Origin: Candidatus Zixiibacteriota bacterium
GTDB taxonomy: Bacteria; Zixibacteria; MSB-5A5; DG-27
DNA: 37,291 nt
Direction: 5' to 3'
NCBI GenBank assembly: GCA_030605835.1
Contig: JAUWHO010000032.1
Location: forward strand, 1-37,291
The notes beneath the pieces are model-generated. The model was not told the origin of the DNA and did not search any database. It saw only the letters and a list, made by a program, of their open reading frames with translations. Position 1 is the stretch's first letter. The number at the start of each line of letters is the position of its first letter. This document shows, in pieces, positions 15,626-23,662 of the stretch. A program made the translations under genes and the position numbers.

Positions 15626-17227
15626 ATGTCCAAGCTCAAAAAATTCCTCATGGCCGAAGCCATAAGAGAAGCCTACAGTCGCGGCGAAGAAGAAGAGCAG
15701 ATGGAACCGTTGGTTCTGGTCAACGCGGATGACAGACCCATCGGTCGAATCAACGGTGGCGACTACGTCATCTTCTACAACATTCGTGGGGAACGTGAAG
15801 TTCAGCTTTCAGAGAGTCTTATTGACCCGGATTTCAAGCATTTCCCGGTCGAACCGCCGCCGAAACCCAAGATGGCCACAATGATTCAATACGATAGACA
15901 TCTGGACAAATTCGGAGTGAAAGTCGCTTTCCCGCCTCTGGAGGAGATCAAGGACAGCCTGAGCGAAGTGGTGAGCAAAAACGGCTTGAAGCAGGTCAAG
16001 ATTACAGAATCCGAAAAGGAGGTCCACATCAGTTTTTTCTTCAACGGCAAAAATAAGGAGCCGTTTCCCGCCGAAGACCGAATCAGCATTCCCTCTCCGA
16101 GAGTGAGGAACGTCGATGAGAAGCCGGAGATGAGCATCTCCGAGGTCACAAGAGCCATCGTCGGAAAAATCAATCAGGGGGAACATTCTCTCATCGTTGC
16201 CAACTTCCCCAACCTCGATGTCATCGGCCACACCGAAAACAGGGAGGCGATATTGAAAGCGGTCGAGGCTGTGGACACTCACACCGGGATGGTGGTCGAA
16301 GCCGCTCGAAAGGCCGGAGTGATCACCCTCATCACTTCAGACCACGGAACTGTTGAGAGCTGGCTCTACCCCGAGGGAACCATCGATACCGGACACACCA
16401 AAAGCCCGGTGCATTGCCTCTTGATCGATCCCACCTTGCCGCCATCTTCGAGAGTTTCCCTTAGGGAGGGCGGTGCCCTCACCGACGTCGCTCCCACCAT
16501 ACTTGCTCTTCTGGCGATCCCCAAGCCGGAGGTTATGACCGGCGAGAGTTTGCTCGTCAGCTACCCCAAGTTTGAAAAGGGAAAAAGGCGCCTCCTCCTC
16601 CTGATAACCGATGGCTGGGGCATAACCGATGACGACTACGGCAACCTGATCAAAGCCGCTGACACTCCGGTTATGGACAGCTTCCACGAGCAATATCCTC
16701 TCACCAGCCTGAAGGCCTCCGGCGAAGCCGTCGGGCTTCCGGAGGGGACCGTCGGCAACTCGGAATCCGGACATTCTCACATGGGCTGTGGACGAGTGAT
16801 TTATGCCGACAGAATGAGAATAAAAAAGAGCATCGAGGATGGCTCCTTCTTTCACAACAAGGCCCTCCTCTGGGCGATGAGCAATGCCAAAAAGGAGGAA
16901 AAACCTCTCCACCTCCTGGGGATTGTCTCCTTCTACAGTTCGCACGGGTCGGTCGATTACGCTCTCGCCCTTCTGGAGATGGCCAAAAGAGAAGGGCTGT
17001 CTGAGGTTTACATTCACTCCATGCTGGGACGGCGCGGAGAAAGGCCCGAGACCGGCGCCATCTACACCGAGAAGATCGAGAAAGAGTGTCAGCAACTCGG
17101 TCTGGGGAAGGTGGTCTCGGTGATTGGCAGGTATTATGCGTTAGACCGGGAGGAAAACTGGGATCGCGTGGAGAAGGCCTACCGGCTTTATGTTCACGGC
17201 GAGGGGAGAAAGGTTAAACAGATGTAA
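15626..17227 (+). CDS. Circularly permuted cofactor-independent phosphoglycerate mutase (GpmI-like)
   Basis: The 533-residue protein contains all of GpmI with its halves exchanged. Residues 1-310 match the second half of GpmI: IFYNIRGER (R54, R57), K131, NFPNLDVIGHTEN (D198, H202), SDHGTVE (D239, H240), DTGHTKSPV (H257) and MTGESL, the usual C-terminal end. After a short linker, residues 321-533 match the first half: LLLITDGWG (D329), GNSESGH (S379, the phosphoserine nucleophile), H440, R502/R508 in GRYYALDRE, ending RVEKAYRLYVHGEG. The new termini correspond to neighbouring positions within the canonical transferase domain. GpmI interconverts 3- and 2-phosphoglycerate with two Mn2+. All metal ligands are present, but the canonical SDGGVHSH and DGRDTPP loops read SFYSSHGS and GRRGERP. 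An in-frame TAG directly precedes the ATG, so the start is well bounded. Activity is inferred. Confidence 0.88.
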   Translation: MSKLKKFLMAEAIREAYSRGEEEEQMEPLVLVNADDRPIGRINGGDYVIFYNIRGEREVQLSESLIDPDFKHFPVEPPPKPKMATMIQYDRHLDKFGVKVAFPPLEEIKDSLSEVVSKNGLKQVKITESEKEVHISFFFNGKNKEPFPAEDRISIPSPRVRNVDEKPEMSISEVTRAIVGKINQGEHSLIVANFPNLDVIGHTENREAILKAVEAVDTHTGMVVEAARKAGVITLITSDHGTVESWLYPEGTIDTGHTKSPVHCLLIDPTLPPSSRVSLREGGALTDVAPTILALLAIPKPEVMTGESLLVSYPKFEKGKRRLLLLITDGWGITDDDYGNLIKAADTPVMDSFHEQYPLTSLKASGEAVGLPEGTVGNSESGHSHMGCGRVIYADRMRIKKSIEDGSFFHNKALLWAMSNAKKEEKPLHLLGIVSFYSSHGSVDYALALLEMAKREGLSEVYIHSMLGRRGERPETGAIYTEKIEKECQQLGLGKVVSVIGRYYALDREENWDRVEKAYRLYVHGEGRKVKQM

Positions 17228-17235
17228 CTGACCAT

Positions 17236-17280
17236 CAGAAGGTTTGTCGGGCAAGAATGCCCGACCTATTTATTTTTAAT
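17236..17280 (+). repeat. Dispersed hairpin repeat A, intact copy, also terminator-like
   Basis: A perfect hairpin GTCGGGCA-AGAA-TGCCCGAC at 17246-17265 is followed by CCTATTTATTTTT. It lies nine bases after the permuted GpmI stop and before the convergent EamA gene, so it could terminate transcription. Bases 17236-17270 are shared with the decayed copy at 3700-3734. Confidence 0.75.
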
Positions 17281-17310
17281 AGAATAATCCCCATGGCGGA
17301 GGCCAGGGGG

Positions 17311-18228
17311 CTACCCTGCTCTTGATTCTTCAGATTCTCTGCCGGTGCAAAAAGCCTCGTAACGTTCAGTCCCAAACACCAAGAACACCCCGACAAAAAT
17401 TAGAGCTGCTCCAGCGTATGTCCATGCCGGAGGAACCTCCGCGAAGATGAGAAAGGCCAGAAAGCTCGCCCCCAGCGGCTCTCCTAAGATAGTGGTGGCC
17501 ACAAGGTGGGCCTTGAGGTACTTCAAAATCCAATTGTATAAGGTGTGCCCGATGATTGTGGGCACCAGCGCCAGGAGAACGAACCACAGGAAGGTCAGCT
17601 TGGGATAAGGGTAGAGGGACTCTCCATAGATGACACACAAAACTCCCAGAACAAGTGTCGCCAGAAGATAGACGAAAAAGATATAGGGCAAAAGATTCAT
17701 CCTTTGCCTGACAATCCTTCCACAAAGCATATAAGAGCCGGCGGCGACTGCACCCGCCAATGCCAGCAAATCCCCAAAGAGGTATTCTCGACCCAGACTG
17801 AGATCACCACCAGCGATCAACGCCCCTCCGATTATTGCAGACCCTATCCCCAACAACTGTATTGCTCCTATCCGCTCCTTGAGGAGCAGAAGAGAGAGGA
17901 AGGCTACGAATATCGGCTGCGTCGTCACCAGCACCACGGAGTTCGAAATGGTGGTGTAGAAAAGGGAGGTGAACCACAGCGCAAAATGGATTCCCAGGAG
18001 AAATCCGGACAGGATCGTTAAGGACAATTCACGTTTGCGGATGACCTTCAACTCTGCCAGGAAGGGCGAAAGTGCAAAGGGGGAAAGGAACAGAACCGCG
18101 AATGCCATGCGGTAGAAGGCGGAGACTAATGGCGGTGCTTCGGCCAGGCGGATGAAAATCGCCGCCCAGCTCACCGCCACCACCGCGATGACTAAAGAGA
18201 GGTTTCTCCTTAAGACCTCAGCCTGCAT
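17311..18228 (-). CDS. EamA/DMT-family transporter
   Basis: A 305-residue membrane protein with about ten hydrophobic helices arranged as two EamA repeats. The first repeat includes VVAVSWAAIFIRLAEAPPL and FYTTISNSVVLVTTQPIFVAFLSLLLLKERI; the second includes YMLCGRIV and ATTILGEPLGASFLAFLIFAEVP followed by AGAALIFVGVFLVF. Members export or import amino acids, metabolites or nucleotide sugars; the substrate cannot be assigned. The gene is the last of four codirectional genes (YkgJ-like, membrane protein, PLP enzyme, EamA) spaced 25-79 bases apart. No strong ribosome-binding site precedes its ATG. Confidence 0.9.
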   Translation of the reverse strand: MQAEVLRRNLSLVIAVVAVSWAAIFIRLAEAPPLVSAFYRMAFAVLFLSPFALSPFLAELKVIRKRELSLTILSGFLLGIHFALWFTSLFYTTISNSVVLVTTQPIFVAFLSLLLLKERIGAIQLLGIGSAIIGGALIAGGDLSLGREYLFGDLLALAGAVAAGSYMLCGRIVRQRMNLLPYIFFVYLLATLVLGVLCVIYGESLYPYPKLTFLWFVLLALVPTIIGHTLYNWILKYLKAHLVATTILGEPLGASFLAFLIFAEVPPAWTYAGAALIFVGVFLVFGTERYEAFCTGRESEESRAG

Positions 18229-18307
18229 AGGAAACTAAGAGACCGCATGCGGCGGTGACGCTAACGATTTCGAACGCGGAGTCATCCCTGCAAAGCGGCA
18301 TATCCTT

Positions 18308-19327
18308 TTATGAGAAGAATTTGTCTCTGGCGGCGTAAAGCCCCCAGAGGCCTCCGGTGTGGATGAACAGTATCCTTTTATCCTTAGGGAACATCCCCTT
18401 TTGGAGACAATCGACCAAACCGAAAAGCGTTTTCCCGGTGTAAACGTGGTCGAGGATTATGCCGGTGGATTGCGCAATCTCTCGAATAAACCTGATCTCC
18501 CGGGGATAGGTCTTGGCATATCCCGGCCCGACGTAGCCATCGATGATCCTAATCTCGCTTTTCCTGATGCCGGTTTTGACCTCATATCTCTTCTCGAAGG
18601 ACTTGATCAAGTCAAAAATCGTATGGGTGAAATATCCGGCAGTGAGGCGGACATTGTAGCCGTAAATCTTGACCCTCCAGTCGAAGGATTTGGAGCCGAC
18701 TAAAAGCCCGGCATAAGTCCCCCCGGTGCCGACCGGCACTACGACGGCATCTACCTCAGTCTTCATCTTTTTCAGTTGAGCCATGATCTCGGCGGTCGCC
18801 TTTACGTATCCCCAGACCCCAATCTCATTTGAGCCTCCCTCCGGAATGATGTAGGGCTTGACGCCTCTGCTTCTGAATCGTTCCGCCTCTTCTAACATTA
18901 TCTCATCGATCCGCTCATAATATCTGGGATTGATGAACTTCAGCGAGGCTCCGACCATCTTGTCTAAAAAGAGGTTGCCATCGGGAATCCCTCTCTCTCT
19001 TCCTAACAACACCAGATGTGATTTTATTCCCATGCGGGAGGCCAGGCAGGCAACCGCACGAGCGTGATTGGATTGCAGCCCACCACAGGTGATCAGAACT
19101 TCTGCTCCCGCTTCTCTTATGTGAGGCACGAAGAACTCTAACTTCCGGATTTTGTTTCCCAGAAGGAGACTGCCGGTGAGGTCGTCCCTCTTGATCAGAA
19201 TCTCGCAACCAGAGGTACTCTCGCTTGCGGGGAGGAACGACTCTATGGGAGTAGGTAGCCTCGCCCAACTGGAGGCAGTCGGAAGCCTCTTCCTTCCCCG
19301 CGAAGCTGATTTTGAAGGATCGATCAA
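18308..19327 (-). CDS. PLP-dependent D-cysteine desulfhydrase / ACC deaminase family enzyme
   Basis: The 339-residue protein belongs to fold-type II PLP enzymes of the ACC deaminase/D-cysteine desulfhydrase group. KRDDLTGSLLLGNKIRKLEFF carries the lysine that binds PLP (K59), GGLQSNHARAVA is the substrate-binding loop, VGTGGTYAGLL binds the PLP phosphate, and FIHTGGLWGLYA is the characteristic end. These enzymes break down D-cysteine or related D-amino acids to an oxo-acid, ammonia and sulfide. No ATG exists near the start; TTG at 19327 fits, with AGGAAG a few bases upstream. It lies 25 bases after the membrane-protein gene and 79 before EamA, so a coupled amino-acid transport role for EamA is conceivable. 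Confidence 0.88.
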   Translation of the reverse strand: MIDPSKSASRGRKRLPTASSWARLPTPIESFLPASESTSGCEILIKRDDLTGSLLLGNKIRKLEFFVPHIREAGAEVLITCGGLQSNHARAVACLASRMGIKSHLVLLGRERGIPDGNLFLDKMVGASLKFINPRYYERIDEIMLEEAERFRSRGVKPYIIPEGGSNEIGVWGYVKATAEIMAQLKKMKTEVDAVVVPVGTGGTYAGLLVGSKSFDWRVKIYGYNVRLTAGYFTHTIFDLIKSFEKRYEVKTGIRKSEIRIIDGYVGPGYAKTYPREIRFIREIAQSTGIILDHVYTGKTLFGLVDCLQKGMFPKDKRILFIHTGGLWGLYAARDKFFS

Positions 19328-19352
19328 GTGCTTCCTACATCAGTTGGAGAAA

Positions 19353-19889
19353 TCACTCGGCGCGTTTTCGGCTCTGCCTGGCGATCAAATAGATGCCGAT
19401 GATGATCAGGGCAATGGGCCAGACCCGATAGGAGATGATGCCTAAAACATAAAAGACGATTGAGAAATAGACCAAAAACTTCGCGGCCCCTTTTAAGCCC
19501 TTGACCTCCCCACTCGCATATTCGGTAACCAGAAAAGACAGGCCGACCGACAGAGGGAAGGTAGGCCAGAGATACTGCATCAGCCCCCAGCCGGTGAAGT
19601 TCAGAAAGAAGAAAAGAATGGACACCACCAGCAGTATGACCCCGGGAATTAAGACCCCCTCCACTCCCGGAGACCGCTCCACTTTCGAGAAATAGAGATA
19701 GAAAAAGAAAAAACTCACCAGAAGGGGAAAGATCGGCCACAGTATCTCCATCCCCCACCCGAAAAGGAGATTTCCCAGGAGGAAAAAGACCCCCAGGGCG
19801 ACGAGACCAATGGAGAAACTCCTCTTTATCTTCTCGGAACGCAGCTTTTTCTCAAGCTCGCGGTTCACTGCAATTTCGTCTTCCACCAT
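19353..19889 (-). CDS. Multi-pass membrane protein of unknown function
   Basis: The 178-residue protein has an acidic/charged N-terminus (VEDEIAVNRELEKKLRSEKIKR) and about six hydrophobic helices. Three similar elements recur: GWGMEILWPIFPLLVSFFFF, GWGLMQYLWPTFPLSVGLSFL and SYRVWPIALIIIGIYL, each with a WP..P turn before a helix. That repeated pattern resembles LiaF/DUF5668-type membrane modules. The start at 19889 is favoured by AGGAGG five bases upstream; the frame opens eight codons earlier. It lies between the YkgJ-like gene (38 bases) and the PLP enzyme gene (25 bases). Confidence 0.75.
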   Translation of the reverse strand: MVEDEIAVNRELEKKLRSEKIKRSFSIGLVALGVFFLLGNLLFGWGMEILWPIFPLLVSFFFFYLYFSKVERSPGVEGVLIPGVILLVVSILFFFLNFTGWGLMQYLWPTFPLSVGLSFLVTEYASGEVKGLKGAAKFLVYFSIVFYVLGIISYRVWPIALIIIGIYLIARQSRKRAE

Positions 19890-19927
19890 AGGATCCTCCT
19901 GAAATGATTTCAAAAGAGCTACGATAA

Positions 19928-20341
19928 TTACTTCCTTTTGGTCTTAGTCGAGCGGCTCCGTTTCTTCCTGCGACTTTTCCCCCAGACCTTCTCGATGTAA
20001 TCCTCGAACTCCTCCAAGCTCTTGAACTCGAATTCATAATCGAAGGGAGCGCCGGAGATGTGGCAATCTATTTCTCCTTCGGAATTGACGCCATACTGGG
20101 CACATATCTTGGGCCTCTTCTCGTAGATGGCGCACCTTCCCCGCGGCAGCAAGTATTTACAGAGGTTCTGGAGCTCCAGATACCACTTACCCTCCTCAAC
20201 GAAGATGGACACACCCTGATGGCATAAAAACCAGCGGATGTCATCTAAGTCTTCTTTGTCCCCAGGCTCATCGATCTCTAAGGCGAAATACCTGCAGCAC
20301 TTCGAATCACACTTTTTGCACTCTTTTAGATTGACAATCAC
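19928..20341 (-). CDS. YkgJ-family cysteine-cluster protein
   Basis: The 137-residue protein has the cysteine spacing of the YkgJ family of putative zinc- or iron-chelating proteins: CKKCDSKCCRYFALEID at the N-terminus, then LCKYLLPRGRCAIYEKRPKIC and a later EIDCH. The C-terminus is strongly basic (KSRRKKRSRSTKTKRK), which could bind nucleic acid or acidic surfaces. The function is not known. The start is GTG at 20341, with AGGAT about seven bases before. It is the first gene of a probable four-gene run ending at EamA. Confidence 0.85.
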   Translation of the reverse strand: MIVNLKECKKCDSKCCRYFALEIDEPGDKEDLDDIRWFLCHQGVSIFVEEGKWYLELQNLCKYLLPRGRCAIYEKRPKICAQYGVNSEGEIDCHISGAPFDYEFEFKSLEEFEDYIEKVWGKSRRKKRSRSTKTKRK

Positions 20342-20766
20342 GGACTATCCTAATCTCCCGAGAATCATCCTGAAAATGCTCACGAGAGGATGACTGTATA
20401 CCCTTTTGCCGGAGGCGGTTTCCCGGTCACTCCCTATCTTAAGTGCATCGCGCCCTCAGACATCGCAAACCCACCTCACAGAAGAGACTACTTCGCCAAA
20501 AAAACAGGAACAGGGTTCAAAAGCAAGGGCATTTTTTGTGCAGGGATCAGGGGCAGGTTATTGCGGGTGTCGGTATCGTCCCGGGAAAATGAGAAACGAT
20601 GTGGTCAGGCAACGGGAGACGGGGAAGAGGAAACGGGAGATGGGAGGCCACGGAGTTCGGCAATGTAGCCACCCACACTGTTTGGGGAGGGCGGAGTATT
20701 TACCATTTACTATTCACTATTCACCATTCACCATTCACTGTCAAGTGCCACGAACTATGGACAATC
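20342..20766. other. 425-base stretch without a gene, containing a repeat
   Basis: This gap separates the murI stop from the GTG of the YkgJ-like gene. It holds copy 2 of the composite heptanucleotide repeat (20615-20742). The remainder (20342-20614) shows no convincing gene or promoter; a proline/serine-rich open frame on the + strand has no family resemblance or ribosome-binding site. Confidence 0.6.
20615..20742. repeat. Composite heptanucleotide repeat, copy 2
   Basis: Same organisation and orientation as 12273-12434. Five purine-rich 7-base units (GGAGACG, GGGAAGA, GGAAACG, GGAGATG, GGAGGCC; 20615-20649) precede a 51-base core (20650-20700). Units of the type YAYYATT follow (20701-20735), and a decayed unit ends the element. 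Both cores begin ACGGAGTTC and end GGAGTATT. Confidence 0.85.
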
Positions 20767-21588
20767 TCAGTACATGCCTATGTCCACTCTCCGGGCTTTG
20801 GGAATCTCTCTTCTTAAGAATCTCTCCCCGACGGTAACGAACTTCTCCGGGGTGTCGGAGACGAAGTATCTGTAAGCAACCTTCCCCGACTTGGGGCGCA
20901 GAAGCTTTCTTTTGGTGAGCACTTCCCTGACCTCTAAGGCGGTCTCTTCCGCAGAATCGATGAGACTTACCGCCTCCCCCATGATCTGGGAGATGACCGG
21001 CTTCAGCAGAGGATAATGGGTGCAACCTAAGACTAAGGTGTCCACCCTTCTGGTTTTGAAAAATTTTAGATAATCATCTGCTATCAGGCGCGTTGCCTCC
21101 CTGTTGATGTAGCCCTCCTCAGCCAAGGAGACGAAAAGGGGACAGGCCTTTCCGAAGACCTTGATGGAGTCTGAAATCCGCTTGATGGCTTTGGGATAGC
21201 TGCTGGAGGCGATGGTCGCTTCGGTGCCGATGACGCCGATGCGACCGTTCCTGGTGGCTCGGACGGCGGCTTTTGCCCCGGGCTCAATCACCCCCATCAT
21301 TGGCACCTCGAAATTCCTGCGGAGGTAGGAGAGCGCCACTGCCGAGGCGGAGTTGCAGGCCACCACCACCAGCTTGACCTTCTTACTCAGAAGAAAATTC
21401 ACGTTTTGTCGAGAGAAATTCTTTACCACCTCTTTTGATCGGACCCCGTAAGGGAAGCGACCGGTGTCTCCGAAATAAATGACCTTCTCGTGGGGAAGCT
21501 TTCTTGAGACTTCGGCCACAACCGTCAGGCCCCCAATGCCGGAATCGAAAATCCCGATCGGCAAGTTCCGGCTCTCATCTGAGTTCAT
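20767..21588 (-). CDS. murI: Glutamate racemase
   Basis: The 273-residue protein has all MurI landmarks: IGIFDSGIGGLTV with the substrate-binding Asp-Ser (D15, S16), YFGDTGRFPYG, the first catalytic cysteine in VVACNSASA (C78), GVIGTEATI, and the second catalytic cysteine in LGCTHYPLL (C189). MurI supplies D-glutamate for peptidoglycan precursors. Its ATG overlaps the stop of the upstream amidase gene by four bases (TCAT on the + strand), so the two are translationally coupled. The pairing of D-Glu supply with a cell-wall amidase makes a peptidoglycan operon, with smpB at its head. Confidence 0.97.
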   Translation of the reverse strand: MNSDESRNLPIGIFDSGIGGLTVVAEVSRKLPHEKVIYFGDTGRFPYGVRSKEVVKNFSRQNVNFLLSKKVKLVVVACNSASAVALSYLRRNFEVPMMGVIEPGAKAAVRATRNGRIGVIGTEATIASSSYPKAIKRISDSIKVFGKACPLFVSLAEEGYINREATRLIADDYLKFFKTRRVDTLVLGCTHYPLLKPVISQIMGEAVSLIDSAEETALEVREVLTKRKLLRPKSGKVAYRYFVSDTPEKFVTVGERFLRREIPKARRVDIGMY

Positions 21589-23075
21589 GGTATCCCCTCG
21601 TATTTTCTCTTGAAATCAACCAACCCCCTGCAAATCGCCTCCGCCACTCTCTCGCGGAACTTGCCTTGACCCAGAAGTTTTTCCTCCTCCCTGTTGCTGA
21701 TGAAGGCCACCTCCACCAGAACCGCGGGCATATAGGCTCTATTCAGAACGTAGAATCCCGCCTGGTCAATCCCCCGGGAGGGGATCCTCAGCCGTCCCTT
21801 GAACTGATTTTGTATCAGCTCCGCCAGATCGGACGACTCCCGCAGATACTCGTTCTGGACCATATCCAGGAGGATCAAATCCAGCTCTGAGGTGAGATTC
21901 TCTTCGGAGTATGATTCCGGCTTCTCGAATCGGATGGCGGAATTCTCCAACGCCGCCACCGCTCTGGCTTCGTCGTTCTTCGCCATCGCCAAAAAGAAGG
22001 TCTCCGAACCTCTCGGTTTCCTCTTGGGGGAGGCATTGGCGTGAATGGAGATGAACAGATCCGCGCCGGCTCCGTTGGCGATCTGGGTTCTCTCACCTAA
22101 GGGGAGAAAGGTGTCATCCTTGCGAGTCAGAATCACCTCGAATCCTTCTCTCTCCAGCTTCTCGGCCAACCTCTTGGCGATGTCTAAAACTACCTCCTTT
22201 TCCTTCAGGCCGCTGTGACGACCCACGGCTCCGTCGTCCTCGCCTCCGTGCCCGGGGTCAATCACCACCAAATCGATTTTGTTCTTATCCCAGGTGACCC
22301 CCTCCTGAAAGATGCCGGGACCGGTGCCCCTCTCCCACAGCGAGACCAGAATCCGAGGCGGTTTCTCCTTGAAGCTAATACGATGGTCCATCCTCTTCTT
22401 GACCAGAAACGAGAGCTGGGCGGCGGCCTCGAACTGATAGGTCTTCAGATCCCTTACGATCTCTCCCTTCTCGAAGTCCTCTTGGATCAGGTTGTTAAGA
22501 ATCCCGCCGTGGACGGTGAGGTTCAGCCACCCCTCCTCGGTGATGATGGTCTCATACTTCAAAGCTTCGGTGAGGAGAACCTCCAGCAAGAGGCCGTTGG
22601 CTTTCGGGGTAATCCTCAGACCCTTCACATTGTAGTCGGGGCTCTGAAGATAGAGGCTCTGACTCTCGCGGTCCCATCTGCTTTCCAGCGGTAGAATCTC
22701 TTTTATGATTGGAGCAAAGAAAGCCACCGGGACGTATATGCTCCCATTTCGAAATTCCGCTGGATAATGGAGATTGAAAGTCTCATCCGCGGTGATAACG
22801 TAAGGGGAGAACAGGGTGACCTGAATGAACCTGTCTCCTTTCTCTAAGGTCAATCTCTTCGCAAGCTGATCCCAGCTTGTCTCTGTCCCCAAAAAACTCC
22901 CCAGTTCCGTCAAAGAGATGTAAGTCAATCCCGAGATGGTTTCGGAAGAGACCTCGCCTTCGGTATTATCGATGAAGTTCTTGACGGTGACAGCGGCTGC
23001 GGTCCCGCAAGACAGGTAGATAACGAGACCCAGGAATAACAGCCTCTTTGAGAGTTTTTCCATTCCTCTGGGCAT
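21585..23075 (-). CDS. N-acetylmuramoyl-L-alanine amidase (Amidase_3) with N-terminal stalk domains
   Basis: A secreted protein of about 496 residues. A signal peptide (KRLLFLGLVIYLSCGTAAA) is followed by a copper-amine-oxidase-N-like domain (YISLTELGSFLGTETSWD ... YVPVAFFAPIIKEILPL) and an AMIN-like region of beta strands. The catalytic domain starts at VVIDPGHGGEDDGAVG (first zinc His), continues through EVVLDIAKRLAEKLEREGFEVILTR and SIHANAS (second His) and ends with VLVEVAFISNREEEKLL, which holds the catalytic Glu. It cleaves peptide stems from murein, usually for daughter-cell separation. ATG 23075 is my choice; TTG 23084 and ATG 23063 are possible, and none has a well-placed ribosome-binding site. 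Confidence 0.92.
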   Translation of the reverse strand: MPRGMEKLSKRLLFLGLVIYLSCGTAAAVTVKNFIDNTEGEVSSETISGLTYISLTELGSFLGTETSWDQLAKRLTLEKGDRFIQVTLFSPYVITADETFNLHYPAEFRNGSIYVPVAFFAPIIKEILPLESRWDRESQSLYLQSPDYNVKGLRITPKANGLLLEVLLTEALKYETIITEEGWLNLTVHGGILNNLIQEDFEKGEIVRDLKTYQFEAAAQLSFLVKKRMDHRISFKEKPPRILVSLWERGTGPGIFQEGVTWDKNKIDLVVIDPGHGGEDDGAVGRHSGLKEKEVVLDIAKRLAEKLEREGFEVILTRKDDTFLPLGERTQIANGAGADLFISIHANASPKRKPRGSETFFLAMAKNDEARAVAALENSAIRFEKPESYSEENLTSELDLILLDMVQNEYLRESSDLAELIQNQFKGRLRIPSRGIDQAGFYVLNRAYMPAVLVEVAFISNREEEKLLGQGKFRERVAEAICRGLVDFKRKYEGIP

Positions 23076-23108
23076 TGAGATCAATGGCGACCGAATTGAG
23101 ATTCGCTC

Positions 23109-23576
23109 TCAGCGGTTCTTGTATTTGAGGGTTCTTCTCACTTCCCGCTCGGCGTCCCTTTCGGCGATGGCGGCTCGGCGGTCGTAAAGCTTTTTACCCT
23201 TGGCTAAAGCTATCTCCACCTTTGCCACCTTGCCGCGGAAATAGAGCTTCAGGGGGATGAGAGTCAAACCCCTCTCGACGGTCTTGCCGGTCAATTTGCG
23301 CAACTGGTTTCGATGCAGAAGCAGCTTGCGATCCCTGGTGGGGTCGTGATTGAGACGGTTGCCGGCATCGTAGGGAGGGATGTGCATCCCCAGCAGGTAA
23401 GCCTCCCCCTTCTTGAGCATGGCGTAGCTATCCTTGAGGCTAACCTTTGCCTGCCGGAGGGATTTGACCTCGGTTCCGACCAGAACCAACCCGGCCTCGT
23501 AGACCTCTATGATCTGATAGTCGTGCCGAGCCTTACGGTTGGTGGCGATCACTCTGATGTCCGGGTCCTTTTCTTG
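23109..23576 (-). CDS. smpB: SsrA-binding protein SmpB
   Basis: The sequence is SmpB throughout: VIATNRKARHDYQI, GLVLVGTEVKSLRQAKVSLKDSYA, HIPPYDAGNRLNHDPTRDRKLLLH and KLYFRGKVAKVEIALAKGKKLYDRR. The basic tail (EREVRRTLKYKNR) is the part that inserts into the empty mRNA channel. SmpB binds tmRNA for rescue of stalled ribosomes. I start at GTG 23576 (VQEKDPDIRV), the usual family length of about 155 residues. A TTG at 23615 would add 13 residues but coincides with a likely -35 box. No tmRNA gene is visible in the adjoining intergenic DNA. The gene heads the smpB-amidase-murI run. Confidence 0.95.
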   Translation of the reverse strand, partial: QEKDPDIRVIATNRKARHDYQIIEVYEAGLVLVGTEVKSLRQAKVSLKDSYAMLKKGEAYLLGMHIPPYDAGNRLNHDPTRDRKLLLHRNQLRKLTGKTVERGLTLIPLKLYFRGKVAKVEIALAKGKKLYDRRAAIAERDAEREVRRTLKYKNR

Positions 23577-23586
23577 CACAGTCTCA

Positions 23587-23615
23587 AATATAGATTGGCC
23601 CAAAGTCCCAAGCAA
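23587..23615 (-). promoter_or_regulatory. Possible promoter for smpB-amidase-murI
   Basis: On the minus strand, TTGCTT (23610-23615) and TATATT (23587-23592) are 17 bases apart. Transcription would begin near 23580, only a few bases before GTG 23576, implying an almost leaderless mRNA. No ribosome-binding site is seen, consistent with that idea but not proof. Confidence 0.4.
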
Positions 23616-23662
23616 GCCATTTTAATTCGTGTTTCAAGGACAAGACTGTCCTCCGCACCCTG

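Noticed and set aside
15626-17227. Interpretation as two adjacent gene fragments or an assembly artefact
   Set aside because: A single uninterrupted frame runs through the junction, both halves keep their catalytic residues, and the new termini match adjacent canonical positions; raw reads should still be checked.
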